Source: a virus. Taken from it: DNA of 64,000 bases. The notes below the pieces were generated by a model. The model did not search any database, was not told the DNA's origin, and saw nothing but the letters and a program-made list of their open reading frames with translations. The position numbers were made by a program, and so were the translations under genes. This document shows positions 33,075 through 43,800 of this stretch, piece by piece (the stretch's first letter is position 1; each line of letters starts with the position of its first letter). The stretch spans positions 100,872 through 164,871 of IMG/VR virus record IMGVR_UViG_3300012363_000001, one strand, 5' to 3'.

Positions 33075-35915
33075 TTAGCTCAAGCTCCTATCCAATGCCA
33101 ATTCTGCGTCGACACTGTCTGAACCCCAGACGAAGACTTTATCGGAAATCTTTTTCCCAGTTGCTGGGAAACCTTCGGCACCTAGGCCCCGGTCACCTGG
33201 ATACACGATGGTGATGTTGACTCCGACCCCGGCGGCAACTGCGGCTTGAATGCTGGCCTGAGCAGCTACGCGCCCGGCCGCAGAAGCAGTGATGTACAGA
33301 CTCCCGACCTTATTTGCCACGGTCGGCACAAAACCACCGAGGTTGTTCAAGAACGTGACCTTGGTACCAACCGGCAGGTTCTGCGGGAATCTGAAGCTGA
33401 AATCAATGATGAGAGACGTTGGGCTCGCGCGACCGATGTACTTGACCGGCAGGGTCTGCAGAGCTGTTGCATAGCCGAAGATAACGTACCCGACCTGGTC
33501 CGGGAACGCGGCTGCACTAACCAAGTTCAGGAGTTGAAGTTGCTGGCCGGCGTTGATAACGCCTGTGGTCGTGGATTCAATGGCCGTGACCGCGGCGCCG
33601 CTATTCGGGTCCCAGATGTATGGGCCAGGAATGTTGACCAGCGAAGTCTGAGCCCTGAATGGAGTTGCCAGCATGCTTGTGGCAAAATTGATACTCACAG
33701 ACCCAACCTGAAGCGCAGTTACGTTCGCTCCGGTATCTGCGTAAACGACCGTATTGCTGGTCACTGCGGTTACCGTCTTCACGCCCGGGGTGAAGCTTCC
33801 GCTGAAGCTGTTGACGTAAATCGACTGACCAACGAGAATGCTATGAGTTAGGAATCCTGCCGGTAGGTCCAGGGTCAAGGTAGTGACATTCGAGGTCCTG
33901 GTCGCAGAGGCAATATTGAACTTCTGCGGGCTGAGTGCTCCACCGGTATTGCTGAATCGATTGACTGGGGCACCGAAACTGGAACTATGCTCCGTGGTCG
34001 TGGTCTGAAATTGGAACCTGGTTGCGGAGAGGACTGCGGACACAACGGCGATACCGTTTACGCCCCCATTGCTATAGCTGTCAGAATCATGGACAAAAAG
34101 AAGATGGTTGTTGAAGGTCGTAGTTCCGTTGTCGCCGCCGGTGAGCAAGGCATTGTCGCCGAAGAGAATCGCGGACTTGCACGGATACCGAGCCACATCG
34201 ATAAAGTCAGGCGCTACCCTCCAGGTCCGGGTCTTGACATCGAAGTATTCGGTCTGAGTCAGAACAGCACCACCGGCCGTGCTTGTACCGCCAGCAATCA
34301 GGACCTTATTAGAGCCTGGCAAATAAACAGCCGTGTGACCGTGACGTGAAGTTCCGGCGATGCCGGCCTGAGACCATTGCCCCGTAGCTGGGTCCCAGAT
34401 TTCAGCGAAGTTCGTCGAGGCCCCGGGTCTGGTGCCGAGTTGAGTCGGATTGTAGGCCAGACCACCGGTCACGAGGACTTTGTCACCAGGGAGCAGAGTG
34501 GCTTGGTGCAGACCCCGAGCCAGCGCCATACTTCCGGTGAAAGCCCAGCTGGTTCCGTTGTAGATTTCGCAGGTGGCAATCAAGTCACCGGTTACGAATC
34601 CATGGAATGCATCAGAGAAGGTTCCGCCACCGGTCAATGCTCGACCGCCAATAACCAAGACTCTACCGTCACTCAGGACCAGCGCCTGATGGTCGACGCG
34701 GCCCTGATTCATTGTCGCCCCGGCAGCAAAAGTATTCGGTCCGACGCTGTAGATATCTGTAGTCGCGGTGACAGTGCTCGTGCCGGTAGCTCCACCGATG
34801 ACCATGATGGTGCTATTCTGTAATAGCACGGAGGCATGACCAGCTCGGGCCACGGACATCGTATTGCCAGTGTTCGTCCAGCTGTTAAGGCTAGGGTCGT
34901 AGCGTTCAGCTGTATTCAAGAAGGTCGAACCAGTGAACCGGAAACCACCGGTTACCAGGACTCTGCCGTCAGAAAGCAGTGCCGCGCTATGGAGCTGACG
35001 GGTGGCATTCATAGACGTGGCTGCAAGCCAATTGTAGCTGGTCCTGATAGAACCATCAGCTTGATTGCTATCGGCTACAGCAGCAGTTCCGGTGATGGTG
35101 AAGATTTGGCAGACAGCGCTCTCGCCCCCGTAGACGCCGCCGGTCTCGTTGGCTCCGCCGGCCAGGAGAACATTTCCGGATGCCAAGCGAGTAAGAGTGT
35201 GGCTAAAATTGCCGACGATGTCCGTAACCCGGAGCGGGGACCAGATACTTGCCAGCGAAGCATCAGAAGTACCGACTAAACCGCTAGTCGAAGGAACCCC
35301 GAGGTCTCTGAAGGGTTGGGTCGGGGCCGGAACAAAGCTATCGATGTACACCTGGTCACCAACAGCCAGGGTATTCGAAGAAGCTGTATCAGCCGTGGCG
35401 ACACCACTCGATTTTCTGATAAGATTCGTGACAGCCAAAGTTATGACCGGCTGCAGATAAGCTGCGGTCAGAGCAGTTCGGCTGACGATGGCGCTGGTTG
35501 CCGGCAGGACAATGTCGACGGTATTGAATCGGTTCTGAGAAACAACGACTGTTCGCCCCTGAGCTTGTTGGATGGAGAATCTCGTGGGTCTGAAGAACAC
35601 CATATCGATGGCGTGTATCTGGAAGACCGTTTCCGAAACCCCGAGAAGATTTTGAATTTCAAAGAACTGCGTCAGGAGACCAGCGGGGTACGAAACTTGG
35701 ACATTGGTAATCGTGAAGCTGCCACGGTTGTTGATATTGAATTCCAGACCGAAAATATTTACGTAGTCCCCGGTGAAGACCTGAGTCAGGTCGACGTCTG
35801 GGCTGTTGGTCGTGAAGCGGACTGTGTTCGTGGTCGGGTTGGTGGTAATAACCCAGGTAAATGCCGAGGGACCGGCACCAAGCCAACCGAAGTTAAAGAG
35901 GAAAAGCAAAGACAT
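33075..35915 (-). CDS. Kelch beta-propeller tail protein
   Basis: 946 residues. The N-terminal 235 residues are beta-rich. Residues about 238-608 hold seven kelch units, each with a HSAALLSDGRVLVTGG-like strand pair and a later Y or W (AERYDPSLNSW, EIWDPATGQW), the number for a closed seven-bladed propeller. Residues about 668-745 (ASATRTSNVTTLTLDLPAG, GQSIYVNSFSG) match a segment in the giant baseplate J protein. The last 200 residues are strand-rich. Kelch propellers bind sugars or proteins, so surface receptor binding is likely. No ribosome-binding site is evident. Confidence 0.7.
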   Translation of the reverse strand: MSLLFLFNFGWLGAGPSAFTWVITTNPTTNTVRFTTNSPDVDLTQVFTGDYVNIFGLEFNINNRGSFTITNVQVSYPAGLLTQFFEIQNLLGVSETVFQIHAIDMVFFRPTRFSIQQAQGRTVVVSQNRFNTVDIVLPATSAIVSRTALTAAYLQPVITLAVTNLIRKSSGVATADTASSNTLAVGDQVYIDSFVPAPTQPFRDLGVPSTSGLVGTSDASLASIWSPLRVTDIVGNFSHTLTRLASGNVLLAGGANETGGVYGGESAVCQIFTITGTAAVADSNQADGSIRTSYNWLAATSMNATRQLHSAALLSDGRVLVTGGFRFTGSTFLNTAERYDPSLNSWTNTGNTMSVARAGHASVLLQNSTIMVIGGATGTSTVTATTDIYSVGPNTFAAGATMNQGRVDHQALVLSDGRVLVIGGRALTGGGTFSDAFHGFVTGDLIATCEIYNGTSWAFTGSMALARGLHQATLLPGDKVLVTGGLAYNPTQLGTRPGASTNFAEIWDPATGQWSQAGIAGTSRHGHTAVYLPGSNKVLIAGGTSTAGGAVLTQTEYFDVKTRTWRVAPDFIDVARYPCKSAILFGDNALLTGGDNGTTTFNNHLLFVHDSDSYSNGGVNGIAVVSAVLSATRFQFQTTTTEHSSSFGAPVNRFSNTGGALSPQKFNIASATRTSNVTTLTLDLPAGFLTHSILVGQSIYVNSFSGSFTPGVKTVTAVTSNTVVYADTGANVTALQVGSVSINFATSMLATPFRAQTSLVNIPGPYIWDPNSGAAVTAIESTTTGVINAGQQLQLLNLVSAAAFPDQVGYVIFGYATALQTLPVKYIGRASPTSLIIDFSFRFPQNLPVGTKVTFLNNLGGFVPTVANKVGSLYITASAAGRVAAQASIQAAVAAGVGVNITIVYPGDRGLGAEGFPATGKKISDKVFVWGSDSVDAELALDRSLS

Positions 35916-35918
35916 GGT

Positions 35919-37076
35919 TTAGAACACTACCGTATAGACGCTGTTTATCTGCGTCGGAAAAGACAAAAAATCCTGCGCCTTCCCACCGGTGACCCGGAGA
36001 AAAGAACCTAGACCCAATTTTCCGCTATAAAGCTTCACTCTGTTACTGCCACCCTGTACTGGGTCCACAAAGGGAATTGCATAGGCCCTGGTGCCTTGGG
36101 CTCTGCAGGCTCTGGTGATGGCAGCCGCCACTTCAATGGCCTTGGCAAACGGAGTCTGGCCGAAATCCCTGTCTCTAAAGATTACCTGCACCGGAATCTG
36201 TTCGTCGATGAGCAGTTGCAGGTCATCGCCGTCATTTAGGGTGAAGGGTTCAGTCAGGGTCGTGGTTGTGTTGGCTCGGAGAGCGTCTGGACCATAGAAA
36301 ACCTCCAGAATCTCCAACATGGCCTCGATGACGAGTTGTTTAGTTTTCGTCTTGATTGCAAATTTTCTATACAAGTCGTCGACGATGCCGACGTTCTGAG
36401 GTCTTTGAATGCCAAAGTCCGCGGTTCGACGGTCCAGGTAAATCCCGCTGGCACTGCTCATGAACAACTGGTCGAAAATGCTCGCGGCGTTGTCAAAGTT
36501 ACTTTTATCGCCCGTGGCCAATCCGGCGATGACCGAATCCCAGGCCTTGCCTTTCATAGCCGGACTGAAATGCCGACGGATGATGTCCTCTGGAGAATCT
36601 GTAACTGCGCCAAGGTTCACGGTCGCAGTCGGGCCAACGGACGTGACCTGGAAGGTGATGCTGAACGGTGCCGTCAAGGTAATACCCGTGGGGTTCTGAA
36701 TATTGGCAACGGTCAGGGTCCAGGTTCCGAGTGCTAGCGGTGACTTGATGGATAAGTCAATGCTATTCAAATCTGTGTCTACAACAGAAGCGCCGATGAT
36801 GACTGCTGTCGTGGGACCGGTAAGCGTATAGTTGGCGATATTCAGGGCATCGTTTACCCCGATGCTACTAGCGGCCAACGGAGGAATAGAAAATCGCGCC
36901 CGCACTTCTCCCGTTGTAAAGGGAACTACATTGACGAGCATCAATACCGGGGTCGGTGTTAAAATTCCGCCCATGCCTCCGGTATTAGGCGACCCGCCTG
37001 GAGCAAAGCCCTTGACAACGATACTCGGTCCAACCAGGCTGCTGCTGGTCGGAAATGTGAGGGGAAAAATAGGCAC
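35919..37076 (-). CDS. Tail/baseplate-associated structural protein
   Basis: 385 residues from GTG 37076. The first 150 residues carry strands as in an Ig-like domain (NVVPFTTGEVRARFSIPPLA, FSITFQV); about 165-385 look helical and mixed (RRHFSPAMKGKAWDSVIAG, KTKTKQLVIEAMLEI). Order among baseplate genes suggests a gpI-like or fibre-connecting protein, but I cannot confirm a family. Preceded by an 82-base gap. Confidence 0.55.
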   Translation of the reverse strand: MPIFPLTFPTSSSLVGPSIVVKGFAPGGSPNTGGMGGILTPTPVLMLVNVVPFTTGEVRARFSIPPLAASSIGVNDALNIANYTLTGPTTAVIIGASVVDTDLNSIDLSIKSPLALGTWTLTVANIQNPTGITLTAPFSITFQVTSVGPTATVNLGAVTDSPEDIIRRHFSPAMKGKAWDSVIAGLATGDKSNFDNAASIFDQLFMSSASGIYLDRRTADFGIQRPQNVGIVDDLYRKFAIKTKTKQLVIEAMLEILEVFYGPDALRANTTTTLTEPFTLNDGDDLQLLIDEQIPVQVIFRDRDFGQTPFAKAIEVAAAITRACRAQGTRAYAIPFVDPVQGGSNRVKLYSGKLGLGSFLRVTGGKAQDFLSFPTQINSVYTVVF

Positions 37077-37158
37077 TAGGCACTTTTGGGTTAGACTTGG
37101 TTCTGCAACTGAATCGAGATTATTATCGCTTCTGCGGTCTTACCATGCGAGAGAGGCA

Positions 37159-39009
37159 TCACCACTCCTCATACTTAATCGCGAACTTGGACGTGGAGCC
37201 GCCGCCAAGCTTGTTCTCAATCTGGTAGAAGCCAGCACCCGCATTCCAATAGACATTAACCTTATTCGCAGTCCCCTGCACGTTTGAGAAGACCACTGAG
37301 CCATCTTCGTAAGGTCCATCGACAAGGCGGGAGCCGAGGATGCCGCGCAGGAAGAAGCGCGCCCGTCCTCCGAAACCGGCATTGACAATCTCAATCGCAG
37401 CACCCGCATTCAACGGGGTGGGTAGGTTGAATGTCGCATTCAGCGCGATTGCGATTGTGTTGTCAGTCCCCTGATGCATGTTTCGCATCACGGTAGGAAA
37501 TGGGACTGCGTTGATTGGGTCAAGCGTCGAATTAGCTCGCTCGAATTCTCGGAAGCCGCGCCACAGGTTAGCCTCAGTCCCTGCTAAATCGGGGACTACG
37601 AGTGTCTGATCGGACCAGTTACTCTTCCACTCACCATTAATCTTCGCCTGGCCTGCGAGACCACTGTTTGTATTTCGAAAGCGAACGCTGTTTGCATTGA
37701 CTGCACCGGATACGCTATATATGTCATTTTCACGAATAAAGAAGCCAGGCCAAGAAATCCCCTCAACCGACGTGACGAAGCCAGCGACACGATTTCGGTA
37801 AAAGTGCACGATGCCGGGGACGGCCGCAGTCGAGCCAATCTGCAGGCAAGTGTTCGCATGAGTCGCATCATCTCCGCTTTCAAAGTAATTATTTTCGATA
37901 TAGTAAGGTCCCGAGCCGGACCCTTGAATAGTGATAGCAACCGCGCCGTTACTAGGAGTAGAAGACGACCCGAATCCTTCAATCACGCAATCTCGTAACA
38001 CGGCAACCGCAACACCTCCGATTGCTCCACTCCCAAACTGTACACCGGTCAAGAAATTCTCAATTGTGCAGCGTTGAATGAAGAGCGCCGTTGTCGTTGT
38101 GTTCACACGGGATGCAATCAATAAACCAACCGAGCCTGCGGCGTTCGTTGCCGCACCGTAGTTGTGCATGTGAATGTCGCGATAAGTGTGTTGCTGACCA
38201 ACTCCATCGACTCCGATTTTGACATTGACAAGCTGAATATTCTCTAAACGTGTCCACGCTGAAGGATTTCCGCCTAAAATCTGGGACGCGCCTACTTTGA
38301 TTCCGGTGATGCCTGCGACTCCATTGCCGTCGAGGGTCAATCCTTTCACGCCTTGCGCGAGTCCATCGTTCGGAGGCGTGAAGGTTTGCATCACGCCAAT
38401 CATGTAGCTATTTGCAGCGCCTATCCATTTCAGTATTGGCCGCGAGGGAAGGTCGAGGTTAAAAGTGATTCCTTCGCCCTGATACCAGCCGAGCAATTGA
38501 CCCATGTCCTCATCGATTCGAAGCGCCGCACTCAAGTTCAGCTGAGCGCCCGGAAGTAGTTCGAGAGTCGTCGCGTATTTGATGAAAACTGGATTGCTGA
38601 TTTTGTACGTACCCGCAGGTACCTGTACGCGAGTTCCCGGGCCGATACTCAGCGCGTTGTTGAATGCGAGCGAGCTGTCAATGATGCCCATCGGGTCAGC
38701 TCCATAGTCCAGGACGTTTGTAGCCGTTGCTGGTCCAATGCTGGCGTAAGCTCCACCGGCAATACTAGCCTGCAATTGCGTTCCGCTCATTCTCAGGAAA
38801 ATTTGCCCCACTCCCGAGAGTGGTGCAGTTGGGAAATTTTGAAGCGCATGCCAACGTCCATTGGTAATCGCATTGCGTAAGTCGAGAATGTTTTGTGCCG
38901 TTTGGTTCCATTCAGCTGCGACTAGAGCTTGATTGGCCGGAACAGAGACCGTCTGTCCGTCAATCTTACCTATAGGCTGTGCGGTTACGTCGTAAACAAA
39001 GTCAGTCAT
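37159..39009 (-). CDS. Tailspike with pectate-lyase-like beta-helix (depolymerase candidate)
   Basis: 616 residues. The N-terminal 90 residues form the head-binding part. VLDYGADPMGIIDSSLAFNN followed by GTRVQVPAGTYKI is the classic start of a right-handed parallel beta-helix (pectate-lyase-3 type); coils continue with repeated turns up to about residue 480, then a beta-sandwich-like end. Such spikes bind or cut capsule or O-antigen. Base composition seems less GC-biased than neighbouring tail genes, which would fit recent exchange, but I did not count it. Confidence 0.75.
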   Translation of the reverse strand: MTDFVYDVTAQPIGKIDGQTVSVPANQALVAAEWNQTAQNILDLRNAITNGRWHALQNFPTAPLSGVGQIFLRMSGTQLQASIAGGAYASIGPATATNVLDYGADPMGIIDSSLAFNNALSIGPGTRVQVPAGTYKISNPVFIKYATTLELLPGAQLNLSAALRIDEDMGQLLGWYQGEGITFNLDLPSRPILKWIGAANSYMIGVMQTFTPPNDGLAQGVKGLTLDGNGVAGITGIKVGASQILGGNPSAWTRLENIQLVNVKIGVDGVGQQHTYRDIHMHNYGAATNAAGSVGLLIASRVNTTTTALFIQRCTIENFLTGVQFGSGAIGGVAVAVLRDCVIEGFGSSSTPSNGAVAITIQGSGSGPYYIENNYFESGDDATHANTCLQIGSTAAVPGIVHFYRNRVAGFVTSVEGISWPGFFIRENDIYSVSGAVNANSVRFRNTNSGLAGQAKINGEWKSNWSDQTLVVPDLAGTEANLWRGFREFERANSTLDPINAVPFPTVMRNMHQGTDNTIAIALNATFNLPTPLNAGAAIEIVNAGFGGRARFFLRGILGSRLVDGPYEDGSVVFSNVQGTANKVNVYWNAGAGFYQIENKLGGGSTSKFAIKYEEW

Positions 39010-39024
39010 GAAGAATTATTCCTT

Positions 39025-39504
39025 TTATGGAATCAAGCTCTGAGGTACGCGCTCGAAGATATTAGACGTAGTCGGATTTCCGAGGTTGTCCAGGAGGTTC
39101 CACTTCTGAAGAACTGTTAAGCCGTCAGCACTGTAGAGCACGAGCTTGTTGGCGTCTGGACCCGTAGTCCAAATTTTCCAGCGACCTTCGCTCAGGCGCC
39201 GGAGTTGAGTAACCGTAGCCTGAACCACACTGACCGGTGCGTCAAGGTTGGTGTCGACAGGAGATAGAACTCCGCTTACGTATCGGCTGGTGTTTGGAAT
39301 CGCCGCCCCACCGTCGAGAACAAAAGCAACTTCTTCAGCTGCCACGTAAGTAAATTTGTACAGACCGAGACCAATTTCCGTAAAAACAGTCGGAGCCGGG
39401 TTCGTGGGGACAGAGCCATCGCTGAGTTTCTGGAAGATTGGAAATCCCAATATACCAGCAATGCCGACGTCTGTGGGTCTGAATTGAGCTGTGTAAATCG
39501 CCAT
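39025..39504 (-). CDS. Hypothetical tail-associated protein
   Basis: 159 residues. Strand-rich start (AIYTAQFRPTDVGIAGI) and a C-terminal LVLYSADGLTVLQKWNLLDN motif found in small tail-fibre and baseplate proteins. Lies just upstream of the tailspike in the operon and may help attach it. Confidence 0.5.
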   Translation of the reverse strand: MAIYTAQFRPTDVGIAGILGFPIFQKLSDGSVPTNPAPTVFTEIGLGLYKFTYVAAEEVAFVLDGGAAIPNTSRYVSGVLSPVDTNLDAPVSVVQATVTQLRRLSEGRWKIWTTGPDANKLVLYSADGLTVLQKWNLLDNLGNPTTSNIFERVPQSLIP

Positions 39505-39513
39505 AGCGTACTC

Positions 39514-40854
39514 CTAAAAAGTCCTTTTCTTGGGGCCTTGGTATCTAGTATGCCAGGCCATGTTGTTGAAAAATGACCTCGGTCCGAGCCAATGCTTGTT
39601 GTCAAAAGACCGTTTCAGGCCTCCGGTAACGTCGGCCAGAGCCGCGAAGTCGAGAGCCAGAGCACCTTGCCAATCAACGCCACCGACGTTGGCAACTTCA
39701 GCACCGGGTCGCGGGCCCACGGCCAGGCCGATGTCAGCCCAGCCTGTACCGCCGGCGCCTGCGGGTGAAATGACTCGAAACCAATTGTCTGCGCCGACTC
39801 TGATTCTGTCCGTAAGTGCCTGCGTAGTAGTACGGAAGTGCCCGGCAGTTGGCGGCAGACGCCCTCTGCTTGCTTCAAAGCCAAGTACAGAACCCAAATT
39901 TTGTCCCCACAGACGGCCGACCTGAAACACGGGAAGATTGCCTAATCTATAAGTCTTTCCCCAGAGGTCGCTTCCGGACGCCGGAGAAAGGTCAAATGTA
40001 AAAGACCAGACGCGACTTGAGTCGCTGGTACCAGAAGTCGAACCATCTAGGCGATATGGAAAGAAAATGCCCTGCGCTCCAGGAGGGTCTACACCTTGAA
40101 TGCCTACCCGTTGTCCCGCGGCATTGAGTTGGATAGTACAGCCAAGAGGAAGAGGGTCAAATCCGGCTATTGAACCAGCTTTGTAGGCATTCGTTGTCGC
40201 CGTGATGGTAAGAGCGCTGGCGCTAACTGCCGTTATCTTAACTCTCTCCTTGAGGCCGAATCGAGCATCTCCCGAGTTACCAGTCAATCCAATGATAATT
40301 AAGTCCTGGCCTGGGAAAAGTACGTTGACCATTCCCTGCGTCGGGAACGACGTTGCTCCGGCTATGATATCACTTTGCAGGATAGCAATACCGTTCATGT
40401 GCGAGGGAATAGACGAGGCATTGTCAAGAATGCCAACAAAGCTTGCAGAGTCGAAAGTAGTGTGAGAACAGGCCACGAGCCCATTATCATGGAAGCAGAG
40501 GTCGTATCCGAAGGTCGCGTCTTGGGCAAAGATACCGCCACGCTGTGCAGCACTGGTGGCGCCACCGTCGTCCGCTGTTCCATGGGCACCGGTGTGAGTC
40601 GCTGGGTCCCAATCTCCCCAGGCCCGAAATCGGACACAGCCCACGGTACCTGTTTCCGAGACCTCGATGTAGAAGGGTCTGATGGCTGTCGCCGGGGCCT
40701 TGAAGATGCGCTTAGAGCTGCCGGCTATGCCGTTGACGTTGTCAAACAGCGTCCACATAACCTGAGTGTCCGTGAAACCGGTGCGAATAGCTTCGCAGAG
40801 CGCAAACATCGCTCCTGGGCCTGTCGCAGAACCTCTAAAATATTTACTTCCCAT
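39514..40854 (-). CDS. Tail structural protein (fibre/baseplate)
   Basis: 446 residues. Beta-rich throughout (RPFYIEVSETGTVGCVRF, LTITATTNAYKAGS, VGADNWFRVISPA). There are no catalytic motifs. The segment around residue 190-240 has the same style of short strand pairs found in the giant J protein. Likely a virion protein near the baseplate rim; no family recognised. Confidence 0.5.
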   Translation of the reverse strand: MGSKYFRGSATGPGAMFALCEAIRTGFTDTQVMWTLFDNVNGIAGSSKRIFKAPATAIRPFYIEVSETGTVGCVRFRAWGDWDPATHTGAHGTADDGGATSAAQRGGIFAQDATFGYDLCFHDNGLVACSHTTFDSASFVGILDNASSIPSHMNGIAILQSDIIAGATSFPTQGMVNVLFPGQDLIIIGLTGNSGDARFGLKERVKITAVSASALTITATTNAYKAGSIAGFDPLPLGCTIQLNAAGQRVGIQGVDPPGAQGIFFPYRLDGSTSGTSDSSRVWSFTFDLSPASGSDLWGKTYRLGNLPVFQVGRLWGQNLGSVLGFEASRGRLPPTAGHFRTTTQALTDRIRVGADNWFRVISPAGAGGTGWADIGLAVGPRPGAEVANVGGVDWQGALALDFAALADVTGGLKRSFDNKHWLGPRSFFNNMAWHTRYQGPKKRTF

Positions 40855-40876
40855 TCGTGGTTCCCTTCAAACTATG

Positions 40877-40883
40877 AAGATTG
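40877..40883 (-). promoter_or_regulatory. CAATCTT spacer motif
   Basis: CAATCTT on the minus strand, three bases after the giant J gene stop and 22 bases before the following gene's start. Confidence 0.4.
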
Positions 40884-40886
40884 CTG

Positions 40887-43800
40887 TTAGGTGCCGACTA
40901 GACTCACGAGGACGTCGGTGTCGACGTTCAAGACCAGAGTCTTTTCAAAGGGCTGAGCACTAATGAGGTCAGACCCAGAGGCAAAGATTGGGCTAAGAAT
41001 CGTGACTGCCAAGACTCCGTTAACCTGGCCAGCGGCCGTGACGATGTCACTGATAGCCACCGGTTGTCCAATGCCTTGTTTGTTGATGACTGCGGCGACG
41101 GCAGACTTCACCTTATTGATGATGTCCGTGGTTGAAACTCCGGTTCGGACTCTGATACTCAAGGAAACTACGATTCTTTTCACCAGAGGCCCGAGGATGT
41201 TCACCGAAGCCCCAACGGCAATAATGCCTGGGTACGTGGCCGGGTCCGCGGGGTCACCGTAGGCGACCTTGTTGACTTGACCGATGAGGCCAATGGCGTG
41301 GCTATAGCCGTCGATTCCCGTGGCAATAGTCGTCGGAAAATTGAGCTTATCCAGAGCCCGGATGACAGTACCGCTGTTGGCGCTGATTTTCGTAAAGTAC
41401 GAAGGAGCCGCGAATTTGACGTCTGCCAGAGTTCCGTCGATTTGATTCGGGGTAATGGCCACAATCTGTTTGATGAAGCGGGTTGCCGCGAATTCGATAA
41501 CTTGGACCAGAGATGAGCTGGTTCCCAGGGCAGCGACAGCGCCTTGAGCCGTGGTAGCTTTTTGAGCCACCGAGACCGCGAAAGCCCATTGGTTCGTGGG
41601 GTCAATACTGGCGACAATCCAGGAGCCGATGTTAGCTGTACCCCATAGAGGTGTGTTAATGGTCAGAGTGTCGCCGGGGATGATGCTGTTGTACTTCACG
41701 AACTTCAAGTCCACTTGACTGATGGCTTCCAGAACGTTCGGATTGTCGACCCAGAAAATCTTGGCAGTGTCGTCAATGCGGATGATTCTGAAGGTGCCCG
41801 TATTTCGGCTATTTAGGTTTGAATAAGAACCGGTGATAATGACCCAGTCGCCTTCCTGCACCCCGGCCAGGGCCGGAGCCGTGCCGGCCTGAGTCCAAAC
41901 GTAGGCCACGAAAGCGTCCTGCTTCTCAATTTGCCAGGTAAAAGCATTGACTACCGCGGCGCCAGTATTCGCCCAGGTCCAGGCTTTGGTTCCTGCAGCG
42001 TTGAATACGAAGTTACCAAGGGCGTCGATGCTGGTCAGAGTCGTATTGGCGTCGATGACGTCCTTAGGCACTGCCTTGCTATTTTCAACGCTAATCCACA
42101 TCTTGCCGCTGAGACCCAGAGCGTCCTGAGCCGCGACAGTAGCCACGGCAAATTGACTCGCGACCCCGACGGCATTACCCTTCACGCTTGAGCTGGCTGT
42201 GTTTGCGCTTCCGCCCTGGACCTGGACGCTGCCACCAGAGCCCAGAGTCAAGGATGCAATCTGCGGCGAAGAACCTTGGTTCGAGGCACTGATTTCCGCG
42301 CTGGCGAACAGACCACCGACGGCACTATTGTTCAGGTAATTGACAATGTTCAAGGTCGTCAGAGGTACTAGACGGACGTCTTCGTTTATCCAGTCGCTGT
42401 TTGTGGCCAAAGACGCGGTGACCGGGTCCTTGAAGGTAAAGGTGTAGTCGGTATTCGTATCCGGGGGATTGACCGTCGACAGAACATAGTTGATGGAATC
42501 AGACATCTGATACCAGGGATTCGGAGCCACGTTCCCGTTACCGTTTGGCGAAGCCTCGTAGCTGGCAAAGGCAATCTGGCCGTTATTTACGGTTCCGTCA
42601 CCAACCGCGACGCCGGTCAGAGGCACGGTGCTGTTTGCGACCGCAGCGAGGTTGTTGACTGTGGTGACAATCTGCGCGATGGTATTGTTACCGGTATCGA
42701 TGGGGTAGAAGCTCAGGCCCGAGGCCAGGGTGACCGGATACCAGGTCAAGGTCGTGCTGACAGCTACGCCGCTGTTGGTCGGAGTATCTGCGGACCAGAA
42801 TTGGTTCCCAAGGGCCTTGATGTTAACGGTCAGCTGGAATGCTGCCGGCAATCCGGTCGTGGCATTTGCCCGGGCGATGTCATTGAGCACCACGGTGCTG
42901 CCCTGGAGGGTAGCTTGACCGCCAACGTCAAAGCTCACGGTACCAATGTTCGGAGTCGCGACTTGGTCGGCTGCAGTTTCTGTGTATTGGACCGTGGTCG
43001 CGGTGACAGCAGTGATGGTGAAGATACCAGAACTGAAGTTGACGTTCGTACTGTTGACAAAAATCTGGTTCCCGGTCAAGAGTCCGTGGTTGGTGATAGA
43101 ACCCGCGAGCGTCAAGGTTAGGGTGGTGACGTTCGTGGTCCTGCTCGCCGTCGAAATCGGGAACCCGAGGACGTAAATGACCGAATAGAGTCCGGTGCCA
43201 CCGGTAAACGTCTGAAAGGCTACGCCAACGTTGGTACTGTTGCGGATAGTAGTTCCGGTTCGAGCCGGTCCGCTAGGCAATCTGATGGTGAGGTTGATGT
43301 TCCCGTCGGTAAAAGTATCGGTGACCACCGAGACCGGGGATGACGGTGCAATCGGATAGTTGTAAGCCAACCGGGCCACGTTGCCTTCCGGACCCGAACG
43401 CCCATAACGCCAGAGGCCGGTCTTGGAATTGTCAGGGCTACCGTGAGACTTCGTGCGACCGCGCATGAATACCGCAAAATCAGTCCAGTCAAAGCTAGTC
43501 CCAAAAGCTGCGGCCAAGGATTTATTGCTGTTGTCAGCGTCCTTGATAGCAACCGTGGCCCCGTATACCGTCGTGGCCGGCTTACCGCGACGGAACATAT
43601 TTACTACGAATCTCTTGCTGACAGCGTCACCGTCGACGATTGTCGTCAGGATGCCTTGGCCATTAAGAGCAAAAGGAGCCGCGGGATACAGGCGGTCTTG
43701 AGGCAGCCACTCTCCTTGAATCACGGAACGACGGAGGTTAACTGTGGTTCCGGAAATGGATTGAATTGCGCTGGTAAATGCCGACTTACCCCAGCGACCT

